From NCBI GenBank assembly GCA_028707105.1, contig JAQTUY010000015.1, positions 1-19,651 on the forward strand: 19,651 nucleotides of DNA, written 5' to 3'. This document shows positions 1 to 6,789 of this stretch, piece by piece. The notes beneath the pieces were generated by a model. It worked only from the letters and a program-made list of their open reading frames with translations. It made no database searches and was not told the origin of the DNA. The stretch's first letter is position 1. Each line of letters opens with the position of its first letter. This stretch comes from Candidatus Omnitrophota bacterium. GTDB taxonomy: Bacteria > Omnitrophota > Koll11 > Gygaellales > JAQTUY01. A program made the position numbers and the translations under genes.

Positions 1-26
1 ACACGACTCCGCAAAACGGATATCTT

Positions 27-54
27 ATTATAGCAGACAAAGCGTTCTTTGCAA
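27..54 (-). promoter_or_regulatory. Possible leftward sigma70-type promoter
   Basis: On the minus strand there is TTGCAA (54 to 49), a 16-base spacer and a perfect TATAAT (32 to 27). It would drive a gene to the left, outside the window. In many bacteria the gene next to rpmH on the other side is dnaA, but nothing visible here identifies it. The -35 box is only partly matched, so this is a weak call. Confidence 0.3.
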
Positions 55-65
55 GTATAAAATTT

Positions 66-135
66 GCCACAAGGCAACACCAACGCAATTCCTCATAAGC
101 GTTGGGTGCAGGCCACAAGGCAACACCCACGCAAT
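66..135. repeat. 24-bp direct repeat pair
   Basis: Two copies of a 24-base sequence beginning GCCACAAGGCAACACC lie at 66-89 and 112-135 and differ at one base. The segment between them contains GCGTTGGGTG, close to the reverse complement of the repeat's distal part, so each copy can also fold against the spacer. The function is unknown; the pair abuts the foldback element that follows. Confidence 0.7.
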
Positions 136-164
136 GCCAAATAGCGTGACGTGTAAATATTGTG

Positions 165-334
165 CTAGCGGGTGGCTCGGGTCGTGTGCGCGGGGCGTGG
201 AGGCAAGGAGCGGGCAAGGTTCACCCGCTATTTGCGTAGCAGGTGAGAGCGACGCAGCCGACCCGAGCGATGTTTTGCCTCGCAGGGGCAAAACGAGCGT
301 CCCCAAGCACACGACCCGAGACAGGACCCGCTAG
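165..334. repeat. Large foldback (multi-hairpin) element
   Basis: The left arm (165-189, starting CTAGCGGGT and containing CTCGGGTCGTGTGC) is the near-perfect reverse complement of the right arm (307-334), apart from a few unpaired bases. Three smaller inverted repeats lie inside: AGCGGG/CCCGCT at 209-214/224-229, TGCGT/ACGCA at 233-237/252-256 and GTTTTGCC/GGCAAAAC at 272-279/287-294. The whole unit of about 170 bases could fold as a closed multi-branched structure. Short open frames cross it on both strands, but they resemble no protein and are explained by the symmetry. It could be a MITE- or REP-type non-autonomous element or a structured RNA; the sequence alone does not decide. Confidence 0.6.
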
Positions 335-358
335 AAACAATATTAATAATATTGCTAC

Positions 359-386
359 TTGACTTCACGGCTTTTTGTGTTATAAT
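359..386 (+). promoter_or_regulatory. Promoter of the rpmH operon
   Basis: TTGACT (359-364) and TATAAT (381-386) are separated by 16 bases, a near-consensus sigma70-type promoter. Transcription would begin at about 393 and leave a leader of roughly 95 bases before rpmH. It is well placed to drive rpmH-yidD-yidC and possibly the jag-like gene. Confidence 0.75.
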
Positions 387-439
387 TTCCGAATTCATCC
401 ATTTGAAGAGGGATGAAAGTATAACATTTTAATAAGTTT

Positions 440-469
440 CGGGAAAATGCCGCCGCGGCAGTTTTCCCG
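440..469 (+). promoter_or_regulatory. Leader hairpin upstream of rpmH
   Basis: CGGGAAAA (440-447) pairs with TTTTCCCG (462-469). Inside, TGCCG (448-452) pairs with CGGCA (456-460) around a CCG loop, with one bulged G at 461. No T-run follows, so it is not a typical intrinsic terminator. It lies between the promoter and the ribosome binding site AAAGAGGG (475-482), where it could affect rpmH expression or mRNA stability. Confidence 0.55.
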
Positions 470-489
470 TCGAGAAAGAGGGAATTCCC

Positions 490-627
490 ATGAAGAAACA
501 TCTAAAAACCCCAACTATAATCGTTGCCAAGCGCCGCCATGGATTCCGCAAGCGCATGAAGACCGAGCACGGCAGAAATGTTATTAAGCGCCGCAGGCTA
601 GCCGGCCGGCGTAAACTCTCCATATGA
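490..627 (+). CDS. rpmH: 50S ribosomal protein L34
   Basis: This is a 45-residue, very basic protein with the L34 signature: HGFRKRM at residues 17-23, then [17 protein letters not shown] to the end. L34 is a small protein of the large ribosomal subunit. The start is the ATG at 490, preceded by the purine-rich AAAGAGGG with a 7-base spacing. The N-terminus carries TIIVA before the HGF motif, where many L34 proteins have a more basic stretch, but the total length is normal for the family. Its stop codon overlaps the yidD start in an ATGA arrangement. The usual next gene, rnpA, is absent, so rpmH is directly coupled to yidD. Confidence 0.93.
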   Translation: MKKHLKTPTIIVAKRRHGFRKRMKTEHGRNVIKRRRLAGRRKLSI

Positions 628-842
628 TCCGTAAAGCGGTCCTTTGTCTTATATGGATTTATCAGCAGGTTTCAAAGCATCTTTTTATAGCCAAGGTATG
701 CCGTTTTTATCCCAGCTGCTCGGAATACACCAGGCAGGCAGTTGTCAAATACGGTGTTGTCCGGGGCGGGCTTAAGGGAATGCGTCGCTTGAGCCGCTGT
801 CATCCATTTAACCCAAGCTGTGGTTACGACCCTCTAAAATAA
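624..842 (+). CDS. yidD: Membrane protein insertion efficiency factor YidD
   Basis: A 72-residue protein with the compact YidD signature: [19 protein letters not shown] around residues 26-44, then [15 protein letters not shown] and a C-terminal CGYDPLK. YidD is a small inner-face membrane-associated protein that helps YidC-dependent insertion, and its gene commonly lies just before yidC, as here (1 base between stop and start). The cysteines and the basic and aromatic residues typical of the family are present and the length is ordinary. The start ATG overlaps the rpmH stop by four bases, suggesting translational coupling. The N-terminal hydrophobic stretch (residues 5-14) probably forms an amphipathic membrane-binding helix. 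Confidence 0.93.
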   Translation: MIRKAVLCLIWIYQQVSKHLFIAKVCRFYPSCSEYTRQAVVKYGVVRGGLKGMRRLSRCHPFNPSCGYDPLK

Positions 843-843
843 A

Positions 844-2388
844 ATGACTAACGAAAAAAGGCTTTTATTAGCGATAACCTTATCTTTATTGATTGTAACT
901 GGGTGGTCTTTTGTTACCTCCAAGATGTATCCACAGCAAAAGCAACTAGTTACAGCAACCAAACCTGCAGCGCAGCAGCCTGCGGCTGCAAAAGCGCCGA
1001 TTGTCCAATCTTGGGACGAGTCGTCCCTTCAGAATTTTTACCTGCCTAGTCAGGATATTGAATTCGCCCTTCCTTACGCAACACTTAAGAAAGCGATTTT
1101 TAAAGATTATCAAAACTCGGCGTTCGATCTGCACACTGGCTTCCTTTTACCTGATAAAGAGCTGCTTTTTAAAGTATCCCAGAATGGACATAAAATCACA
1201 TTTGTTCACCAGGATACAAATAAGCGGATTACTAAGGTATTCTCATCTCCTAAATCTAAATATAATATGGAGTTAGGTATTACGATTGAGAACCTGGGTT
1301 CCGCGCCTATTAGCCTGGAATATCCTTTAGTTATTGGTGAGCTTAAAATTCAGAGTGGACATTTCGCCGAACGCTTAAAAGAGATATATTTCGCGGAAAA
1401 AGAGAAGGTTGTGCACTTGTCGCCTTTTAGAAATTACTCCACTTCCGGAGAGATCAAGTTTGCCGGCTTCAGGGATCGGTATTTTTGCGTTGTGGTCCAG
1501 CCCGAGCAATCGGGGTACAAGGGGTATATTAAGAAAATTTCTAATGAGCACAGTGAAATGGGCATTGTTTATCCCTTAAAAATATTGCCGGGTCAAACTC
1601 AGCAGTTAAATTTTCATATATATTTGGGACCGCAGGAGTTACAGCTCCTAAAAGCTTCAGAGGTAGAGTGGGGGGCGGTTGTTTACTACGGGATATTTGA
1701 TGCCATTGCCCGAGCGCTGATGCAAGGGCTCAGATTCATTAATAATATTGTCGGCAATTGGGGCCTGACCCTGATCTTATTAAGTGTGGCAATTTATTTT
1801 ATTCTCTTCCCATTGAGTATCAAGCAGATGCGTTCAATGAAGAGGATGCAGGAAATTCAGCCCAAGGTTGAGGAGTTAAGGGCAAAATATAAAAAGGATG
1901 CCAGTGAGCTGAATAAGAAGGTGCTTGAGCTGTATCAGAGAGAGAAGGTTAATCCGTTCTCCGGGTGTTTGCCGATGATCCTCCAGATTCCCATATTCTT
2001 TGCGCTTTATCAGGGGCTAATCCGCTCAATTGAATTGAAGGGCGCGACTTTTTTGTGGATCAAAGATCTGGCTGAGCCGGATAAGCTCATTTCCTTGTCC
2101 CAGGCTATACCATTTGTGGGGAAGGATATAAATATCTTGCCGGTATTAATGGCGATTTTGATGTTCTTTCAGCAGAAATTGACTATGACTTCGTCGGGAG
2201 CTAGCTCAACCGCTGCCGAGCAACAAAAGATGATGATGTATATTATGCCGGTTTTATTTGGTGTAATATTCTATAATATGCCTTCTGGCCTGGTGCTGTA
2301 TTGGTTCGTGAACAGCATTTTGATGCTGGTATTCCAATTACGGATGACCCAGCAGTCTGTCAGTAAACAGGGGATAATCGATGTCTAA
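844..2388 (+). CDS. yidC: Membrane protein insertase YidC
   Basis: A 514-residue protein of the long, Gram-negative type of YidC. Residues 6-26 form the first membrane helix, followed by a low-complexity linker rich in Ala, Gln and Pro (about 38-53) and a periplasmic beta-sandwich domain to about residue 275. The conserved insertase core then carries further membrane helices: NWGLTLILLSVAIYFILFPL, the cytoplasmic coiled-coil hairpin MKRMQEIQPKVEELRAKYKK, and NPFSGCLPMILQIPIFFALY. YidC inserts and folds inner-membrane proteins alone or with SecYEG. The presence of the large periplasmic domain points to an organism with an outer membrane. The gene follows yidD with one base between them and overlaps the jag-like gene by eight bases. 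Confidence 0.96.
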   Translation: MTNEKRLLLAITLSLLIVTGWSFVTSKMYPQQKQLVTATKPAAQQPAAAKAPIVQSWDESSLQNFYLPSQDIEFALPYATLKKAIFKDYQNSAFDLHTGFLLPDKELLFKVSQNGHKITFVHQDTNKRITKVFSSPKSKYNMELGITIENLGSAPISLEYPLVIGELKIQSGHFAERLKEIYFAEKEKVVHLSPFRNYSTSGEIKFAGFRDRYFCVVVQPEQSGYKGYIKKISNEHSEMGIVYPLKILPGQTQQLNFHIYLGPQELQLLKASEVEWGAVVYYGIFDAIARALMQGLRFINNIVGNWGLTLILLSVAIYFILFPLSIKQMRSMKRMQEIQPKVEELRAKYKKDASELNKKVLELYQREKVNPFSGCLPMILQIPIFFALYQGLIRSIELKGATFLWIKDLAEPDKLISLSQAIPFVGKDINILPVLMAILMFFQQKLTMTSSGASSTAAEQQKMMMYIMPVLFGVIFYNMPSGLVLYWFVNSILMLVFQLRMTQQSVSKQGIIDV

Positions 2389-2575
2389 GAACAGAGTTGA
2401 AGTTGAAGGCAAGACTATAGAAGAGGCAATAGATAAGGCTTTGCAGGAGCTGAAACTCCCGCGCAGTAAGGTTAAGATCGAGATTATCTCTGAGGAAGAG
2501 AAGGGCCTTTTTGGGATGGCCGGCGCCAAGCCCGCCAGAGTGCGGGTGAGTATTAAGGGCAAAGAAAAGACTTGA
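2381..2575 (+). CDS. Stand-alone Jag N-terminal domain protein
   Basis: A 64-residue protein matching only the N-terminal domain of Jag/KhpB: GKTIEEAIDKALQEL near residues 10-24, then KVKIEIISEEEKGLFGMAG and PARVRV. Full-length Jag has this domain followed by KH and R3H RNA-binding domains (usually about 200 residues or more). Here the frame closes with TGA and nothing resembling KH or R3H follows. The position directly after yidC, with an 8-base overlap, is the normal jag location. It may be a naturally reduced form or a truncated gene whose remainder was lost when the next segment was rearranged. RNA binding cannot be assumed without KH/R3H. Confidence 0.8.
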   Translation: MSKNRVEVEGKTIEEAIDKALQELKLPRSKVKIEIISEEEKGLFGMAGAKPARVRVSIKGKEKT

Positions 2576-2599
2576 CAATTTGGTTAATTTTAGGATAAT
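2572..2599 (+). promoter_or_regulatory. Promoter ahead of the LAGLIDADG-parA-parB unit
   Basis: A perfect TTGACA (2572-2577) that overlaps the end of the jag-like gene is followed after 16 bases by GATAAT (2594-2599). The surrounding sequence is AT-rich. Transcription would begin about 75 bases before the small LAGLIDADG gene and pass through parA and parB. Confidence 0.65.
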
Positions 2600-2620
2600 T
2601 AAGTTATAACAACGCGACAA

Positions 2621-2651
2621 TGTTCCCCGTGAAAATGTTTAACTTGGAACA
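2621..2651. promoter_or_regulatory. Two adjacent parS-like palindromes
   Basis: The well-known parS consensus is TGTTNCACGTGAAACA. TGTTCCCCGTGAAAAT (2621-2636) matches it at 13 of 16 positions counting N, and TGTTTAACTTGGAACA (2636-2651) matches at 13 of 16. They share one base, and together they form a larger inverted repeat bounded by TGTTCC and GGAACA. They lie just upstream of the parAB genes, where ParB sites or an autoregulatory operator would be expected. Neither is a perfect parS, so these are candidates only. Confidence 0.4.
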
Positions 2652-2674
2652 CTTTCATTATTCTATAAATTAGT

Positions 2675-3097
2675 ATGTTAAATCCATGGTATATAACCGG
2701 CTTTTGCGACGGAGAAGCAGTATTTACCTATAGCAAAGCAGGAGGGACTTTCGGCCTGTATTTTGCTATTAAGCAAAAAGAGGACAACCGGCAGATCATA
2801 GAGGACATCCAGAGATATTTTAAATACCTAGGGACGATCTACCGTGGTAAAGAGGCTCAACCCGGCGCCTATTATCGTGTGACTAAAATAAGCGAGCTCA
2901 AGACGATAGTAGAGCATTTTGATAAGTATCCGCTGCAGAGCAAGAAAAAATTGGAAGCCTACAGGATTTGGCGCGAGATGGTAGTCTACAAATCGGAAAA
3001 TTACCGTGGCATAGATTATGACCGGCTTAGCGGCATGGCAGAAAAGCTTTCCAGCGTCGGCGCCCAGGGCCGCGTAAGAAAAGTGCATACTGTATAA
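2675..3097 (+). CDS. Single-motif LAGLIDADG-type homing endonuclease-like protein
   Basis: A 140-residue protein whose start, WYITGFCDGEAVF (residues 5-17), is a recognisable LAGLIDADG helix of the type usually written as W-x-x-G-F-x-D-G-E. Asp12 and Glu14 are in the metal-binding positions. The rest fits the small one-motif family: LYFAIKQKEDNRQIIEDIQRYF, then GTIYRG, YRVTKISELKTIVEHFDKYPL and KKKLEAYRIW. Such proteins act as homodimeric DNA endonucleases, and some have become maturases or regulators. It is free-standing, not inside an intron or intein. No clear ribosome binding site precedes its ATG. Its TAA shares a base with the parA ATG, so translation is probably coupled to parA. Whether it still cuts DNA is unknown. 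Confidence 0.8.
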   Translation: MLNPWYITGFCDGEAVFTYSKAGGTFGLYFAIKQKEDNRQIIEDIQRYFKYLGTIYRGKEAQPGAYYRVTKISELKTIVEHFDKYPLQSKKKLEAYRIWREMVVYKSENYRGIDYDRLSGMAEKLSSVGAQGRVRKVHTV

Positions 3098-3918
3098 TGG
3101 GTAAAATCCTTACAATTTGTAACCAGAAGGGCGGGACAGGCAAGACCACGTCGGCGATCAATATCGCTACTTATATGGCGCTCGCCGGAAGAAAAGTTCT
3201 CTTGGTGGATCTAGATCCCCAGGCCAATGCCACAAGCGGTGTGGGGGTTGATAAGCACAAGATCGAGAAGGGTACCTACCATATCCTGCTGGATGAATTA
3301 GAAGCGCAGAAAATAATCCAATCTACGGCAATTGAAAATCTCAGTCTTGCTCCGGCAAATCTGGATTTAACCGGCGCCGAAGTAGAGTTAGTCGGCGCGC
3401 TAGGCAGAGAGTACCGCTTGAAGAAAGCTTTGCAATCAGCCCGGGAAAATTTTGATTATATTCTTTTAGATTCGCCGCCGTCGCTGGGGCTGCTGACCAT
3501 TAATGCTCTCTGCGCCTGCGATGGGGTTTTGATACCGGTGCAATGCGAATATTACGCGCTGGAAGGATTGTCGCAACTCATTAATACAGTTAAACTTGTG
3601 AGAGAAAATCTAAATCCGGCCCTCTTGATCGAAGGTGTATTTTTAACCATGGCCGATTTTCGGACTAATTTAACCCGCGAGGTTATTAATGAGACCCGGC
3701 GTTATTTTTCCGAGGGAGAAATAAAAGAGAAGGTTTATCAGACAGTGATCCCCAGAAGTATTCGCCTGGGTGAGGCGCCTAGCTTTGGCAAGCCGATCGC
3801 CTTTTATGACCCTGAATCTATCGGCGCCCTCAAATATTTAGCTTTAACCAACGAAATTTTGGGATTACCCATACCGGAAAGCAATTTGGACAATATTGAA
3901 GGCTCAAAAGAAGCCTAA
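3097..3918 (+). CDS. parA: Chromosome partitioning ATPase ParA (Soj)
   Basis: A 273-residue deviant-Walker ATPase. KGGTGKTT (residues 11-18) is the signature P-loop with the extra lysine of the ParA/MinD class, followed by LLVDLDPQANATSG and the Walker B region YILLDSPPSLGLL. ParA dimerises on ATP, binds DNA non-specifically in the nucleoid, and is stimulated by ParB bound at parS to move replication origins. The length is typical for chromosomal Soj-type proteins. The ATG at 3097 overlaps the stop of the LAGLIDADG gene by one base and has no obvious ribosome binding site of its own, which suggests reinitiation. parB follows after 31 bases. In many genomes parAB lies next to rsmG and mnmG, and these are not here. 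Confidence 0.95.
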   Translation: MGKILTICNQKGGTGKTTSAINIATYMALAGRKVLLVDLDPQANATSGVGVDKHKIEKGTYHILLDELEAQKIIQSTAIENLSLAPANLDLTGAEVELVGALGREYRLKKALQSARENFDYILLDSPPSLGLLTINALCACDGVLIPVQCEYYALEGLSQLINTVKLVRENLNPALLIEGVFLTMADFRTNLTREVINETRRYFSEGEIKEKVYQTVIPRSIRLGEAPSFGKPIAFYDPESIGALKYLALTNEILGLPIPESNLDNIEGSKEA

Positions 3919-3938
3919 TTTCTAGATTGGACAATATT
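3886..3938. repeat. Short direct repeat at the parA-parB junction
   Basis: TTGGACAATATT occurs at 3886-3897 in the end of parA and again at 3927-3938 just before the parB ribosome binding site. The similarity continues for a few bases on the right (GAAGG versus ATAGG). It may come from a local slippage duplication; no function is evident. Confidence 0.5.
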
Positions 3939-3949
3939 ATAGGTGGCTT

Positions 3950-4810
3950 ATGGAAAGAAAAGTTCTGGGCAGAGGTATCAGTGCTTTAATTCCCCCCAAG
4001 GAACTGGAAGCGGGAGAGCACACTGAAAAGATTGTTTTTTTAGGAGTGGATCAGGTTCAGCCTAATCCTTTTCAGCCGCGTAAGGAATTTGATAGTGAGA
4101 GCCTGGAAGAGCTGACCCAGTCGATCCGGGAAAAAGGGATAATCCAGCCGATCCTGGTCCGCCGCCGGGGAGATATTTATGAACTTATCGCCGGTGAAAG
4201 GCGTTTTCGCGCAGCTAAGTCATTGGGTATCAATGAGATACCGGCTATTATAAAAAATGTGGATGACGAAGAATCGTTAGAAATTTCCCTGATCGAGAAT
4301 ATCCAGCGCCAGGAATTAAATCCTATTGAAGAAGCTCACGCCTATCAATACCTGATCGATAAATTTGGCTTGACCCAGGAATCTGTCAGCGATGTTGTGG
4401 GGAAGGCCAGGGTATCTATAACCAATACCCTGCGCCTTTTGAAATTGCCATTGGAGATACAGGAAGAGATAAAGAACGGACGGATCTCTTATGCCCACGG
4501 AAGGGCGTTATTGGAAATGGATGATGCCAATAAACAGAGGCATCTGGCGCAGGAAATAATTTCTAAAGGCTTGTCGGTGCGCGAATTAGAGGCCATCGTA
4601 AAAAAGATCAGGCCGCGTTCGACCAGGCACAAGGCGGTTAAGGAAAGAGATGTTTCATTAGCCGCAAAAGAGGAAGCGTTGCAGCATGTCTATGGGACCA
4701 AGGTGAAGATCGTGCGTCAACGCAAGCGCGGCCACGTTTTAATTGAATTTTATTCATCGGAAGACATGGACAGAGTGATCAATATTTTATTGAATAGGGG
4801 GGGACAATAG
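3950..4810 (+). CDS. parB: Chromosome partitioning protein ParB (Spo0J)
   Basis: A 286-residue ParB/Spo0J protein. The N-terminal GRGISALI (7-14) is the typical ParA-contacting segment. QPNPFQPRKEF (37-47) starts the ParB/Srx fold, GERRFRAAK (82-90) is the conserved arginine motif that binds CTP, and ENIQRQELNPIEEA (116-129) follows. A helix-turn-helix (about 137-168) reads parS, and the C-terminal part dimerises. ParB loads at parS, slides as a CTP clamp and spreads to build the partition complex. AGGTGG lies three bases before the ATG. The end of the gene overlaps the G-rich ribosome binding site for ndk, which begins immediately after the stop. Confidence 0.95.
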   Translation: MERKVLGRGISALIPPKELEAGEHTEKIVFLGVDQVQPNPFQPRKEFDSESLEELTQSIREKGIIQPILVRRRGDIYELIAGERRFRAAKSLGINEIPAIIKNVDDEESLEISLIENIQRQELNPIEEAHAYQYLIDKFGLTQESVSDVVGKARVSITNTLRLLKLPLEIQEEIKNGRISYAHGRALLEMDDANKQRHLAQEIISKGLSVRELEAIVKKIRPRSTRHKAVKERDVSLAAKEEALQHVYGTKVKIVRQRKRGHVLIEFYSSEDMDRVINILLNRGGQ

Positions 4811-5314
4811 GTGAACCAGGCAACTTTAATACTGATCAAGCCCGATGGGCTGAAAAAATCGTTGACGGGGAATATCCTTACCCGTCTTTCCGAGACCAAG
4901 TTGGAGATAGTCGCCTCCAGGATGACCCGGGTCTCGCTTAAATTAGCGGAGGAGCATTACCAGCATCTTAAGGACAAACCTTTTTTTGCGGGCCTGATGC
5001 AGTATATCTGCGGCGAACTCCACGACCGGCGCAAGGTGATGGCTCTGGTATATTGGGGGCCGGAGGCGATAGTAAAATGCCGGCAATTGGCCGGGGCCAC
5101 TAATCCCGAAGAAGCCGATCCTACGTCAATAAGAGGCTCATACGGCAGGATAACCACTACCGGGGTTTACGAAAACGTGGTCCATGTTTCCGCTAACGCG
5201 GAAGATGCCGAGCGGGAAATAAAACTCTGGTTTGAGCCTTCCGAAATAATCGTGGATCTGTATCCGACCAAGGACGATGTGCTGAAAGAAAAGAAAATAA
5301 AGGTATGGGCATAA
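4811..5314 (+). CDS. ndk: Nucleoside diphosphate kinase
   Basis: A 167-residue Ndk, the cytosolic enzyme that moves the gamma phosphate of ATP onto nucleoside diphosphates through a phospho-histidine. TLILIKPDGLKK (5-16) is the family start, GATNPEEADPTSIRG is the nucleotide-binding region, and NVVHVSA (122-128) contains the catalytic His125. It is longer than the usual 140 or so residues: extra residues lie around GELHDRRK (68-75), and there is a C-terminal extension of about 20 residues ending KIKVWA. The start is GTG directly after the parB stop, with AGGGGGGG in the end of parB as ribosome binding site. Co-transcription with parB is likely. Confidence 0.93.
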   Translation: MNQATLILIKPDGLKKSLTGNILTRLSETKLEIVASRMTRVSLKLAEEHYQHLKDKPFFAGLMQYICGELHDRRKVMALVYWGPEAIVKCRQLAGATNPEEADPTSIRGSYGRITTTGVYENVVHVSANAEDAEREIKLWFEPSEIIVDLYPTKDDVLKEKKIKVWA

Positions 5315-5315
5315 T

Positions 5316-6140
5316 ATGATAAAAAGCATGACGGGGTTTGGGACGGCAACGGCAACTGTCCTGCCTTGGGGCAGGATGACCATGGATGTGCGAAGTATAA
5401 ACCACCGGTTTCTTGATGTTGTTTTCCACCTGCCCCCCGGTCTCTCCTGCGTGGAAGAAGACCTGAAGAGGGAAATTGAAAAACGGCTGGGCCGCGGCCG
5501 GGTGACCTGCGCCGTTAATTTAAACGGCGCCCTGACCCAAAAGGTCTCGGTGAACAAGCCGCTGCTGCGTCAGTATTATCTGGAGTTGAAGAAAGCCAAG
5601 GACGACCTCGAGCTTGGCGATGAGATAAGCATAAATACGCTGGTACATATGCCGGGAGTCTTGAGCGTCGAGGATATCAAGGCCAGAAAAGAATCTCTGC
5701 CCGGGATGAAGGCGCTTTTGAAAAAAGCCCTGGATGAGCTCTCCCGCAACCGGGTCAGGGAAGGCGCGCAGATATATCAGGATTTGATGGCGCGCTGCCG
5801 GATGATCCAGGAGACCCTCGTTCAAATTAAGGTCAGATATAAGAAAGTAGTCGACCAAAGAGCCTCTGAGCTTGCCAGTCCCGACGAACAGAACGGTTTT
5901 TTAAAAAGTTCGGATATTACCGAGGAGCTGGTCAGGCTTGATTTTCATCTTAAAAGCGCTAAGGCGAAATTGAACGGAAGCCAGGCGATAGGCAAAGAGC
6001 TGGATTTTGTCGCCCAGGAGATGCAGCGCGAGATAAATACCGTAGGGGCCAAGTCCGTGGACGCGGCGGTATCGGGCAAGGTGGTGCAGATAAAAAGCGA
6101 GATCGAAAAGATCCGCGAACAACTGCAGAACGTAGAGTGA
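5316..6140 (+). CDS. yicC: YicC family endoribonuclease-like protein
   Basis: A 274-residue protein beginning MIKSMTGFG, the hallmark of the YicC family, with the family's C-terminal domain ending in EMQREINTVGAKSVDAAVSG and IEKIREQLQNVE. E. coli YicC has been described as an endoribonuclease involved in small-RNA turnover; the function here rests on family membership. The length is close to the family norm (about 290). It starts one base after the ndk stop and overlaps the start of gmk. The order yicC-gmk-rpoZ-coaBC is widely conserved in bacteria and supports the call. Confidence 0.92.
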   Translation: MIKSMTGFGTATATVLPWGRMTMDVRSINHRFLDVVFHLPPGLSCVEEDLKREIEKRLGRGRVTCAVNLNGALTQKVSVNKPLLRQYYLELKKAKDDLELGDEISINTLVHMPGVLSVEDIKARKESLPGMKALLKKALDELSRNRVREGAQIYQDLMARCRMIQETLVQIKVRYKKVVDQRASELASPDEQNGFLKSSDITEELVRLDFHLKSAKAKLNGSQAIGKELDFVAQEMQREINTVGAKSVDAAVSGKVVQIKSEIEKIREQLQNVE

Positions 6141-6760
6141 TGAGGAGCGGCGGGGAACAAACCTCTTCCCAAAAAGGGCGCAATTTCATATTCGTGGTAT
6201 CCGGGCCGTCCGGATGCGGGAAAACCACGCTCATCCGCAGTTTGCTTAAAGACAAGACGTTAAGAGATCGTGTAGTCAGGTCCATCTCTTTTACTACCAG
6301 GCCGGAGAGGCCGGGTGAGAAGGAGGGGGTGGATTATTTTTTTATTACCCAGGCCGGGTTTAAGAGCGCCCGCCGGCAAAAAAAAATACTTGAATGGACG
6401 CGTTTCTTAAATTACTATTATGGGACGCCGCGGGAGTATGTGGAGGGGCAACTTGAGCGGGGCCGCAGCCTCGCCCTGTGTTTGGATGTAAAGGGAGCTC
6501 TGCGCCTTAAGAAAATATACGGCAGCAGGGCGGTTACCATTTTTATCCTGCCGCCATCTATAGAGGCTTTAAAAGAGAGGATCCGCGGCCGCGGTTGTCG
6601 TACTGACGGAGGCGTGGTGGTAAGCCGGATGAAGCTGGCGGCGCAAGAGCTGCTCCGGGCGCGGGAATACGATCACCGGATCATCAACGATGATTTTTCT
6701 CTGGCCTTAAAGAAGCTTAAAGGTATAATAGGTAGACGGCTGCACCTTAAAAAAGCGTAA
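6140..6760 (+). CDS. gmk: Guanylate kinase
   Basis: A 206-residue guanylate kinase, which phosphorylates GMP to GDP. FVVSGPSGCGKTTL carries the P-loop (residues 22-30), and SISFTTRPERPGEKEGVDYFF is the GMP-binding segment with its conserved arginines and glutamate. EWTRFLNYYYGTP and LCLDVKGALRLK follow as in the family. I place the start at the ATG at 6140, which shares a base with the yicC TGA; an in-frame GTG at 6137 is an alternative that adds one residue. Near the lid the sequence is RGRGCRTDGGVVVSRM, where many homologues have RGTDSEEVIERR, so this loop is somewhat divergent. Confidence 0.94.
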   Translation: MRSGGEQTSSQKGRNFIFVVSGPSGCGKTTLIRSLLKDKTLRDRVVRSISFTTRPERPGEKEGVDYFFITQAGFKSARRQKKILEWTRFLNYYYGTPREYVEGQLERGRSLALCLDVKGALRLKKIYGSRAVTIFILPPSIEALKERIRGRGCRTDGGVVVSRMKLAAQELLRAREYDHRIINDDFSLALKKLKGIIGRRLHLKKA

Positions 6761-6789
6761 AAATAAGTCAAGTATCGGAGGAGAATCCT

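Noticed and set aside
66..135. A CRISPR array
   Set aside because: There are only two repeat copies, with a spacer of 22 bases, no further repeats and no cas genes in the window.
28..334. Short open frames on both strands across the upstream region
   Set aside because: They cross the inverted repeats and show no family resemblance or ribosome binding site; the symmetry of the foldback element explains them.
2338..2620. Minus-strand frames over the yidC end and the jag-like gene
   Set aside because: They are antisense to clearly recognisable coding sequence and have no start signal or homology-like motifs.
2675..3097. An intein or intron in parA
   Set aside because: The LAGLIDADG protein ends before the parA start, and parA itself is complete with normal N-terminal motifs, so the gene is free-standing.
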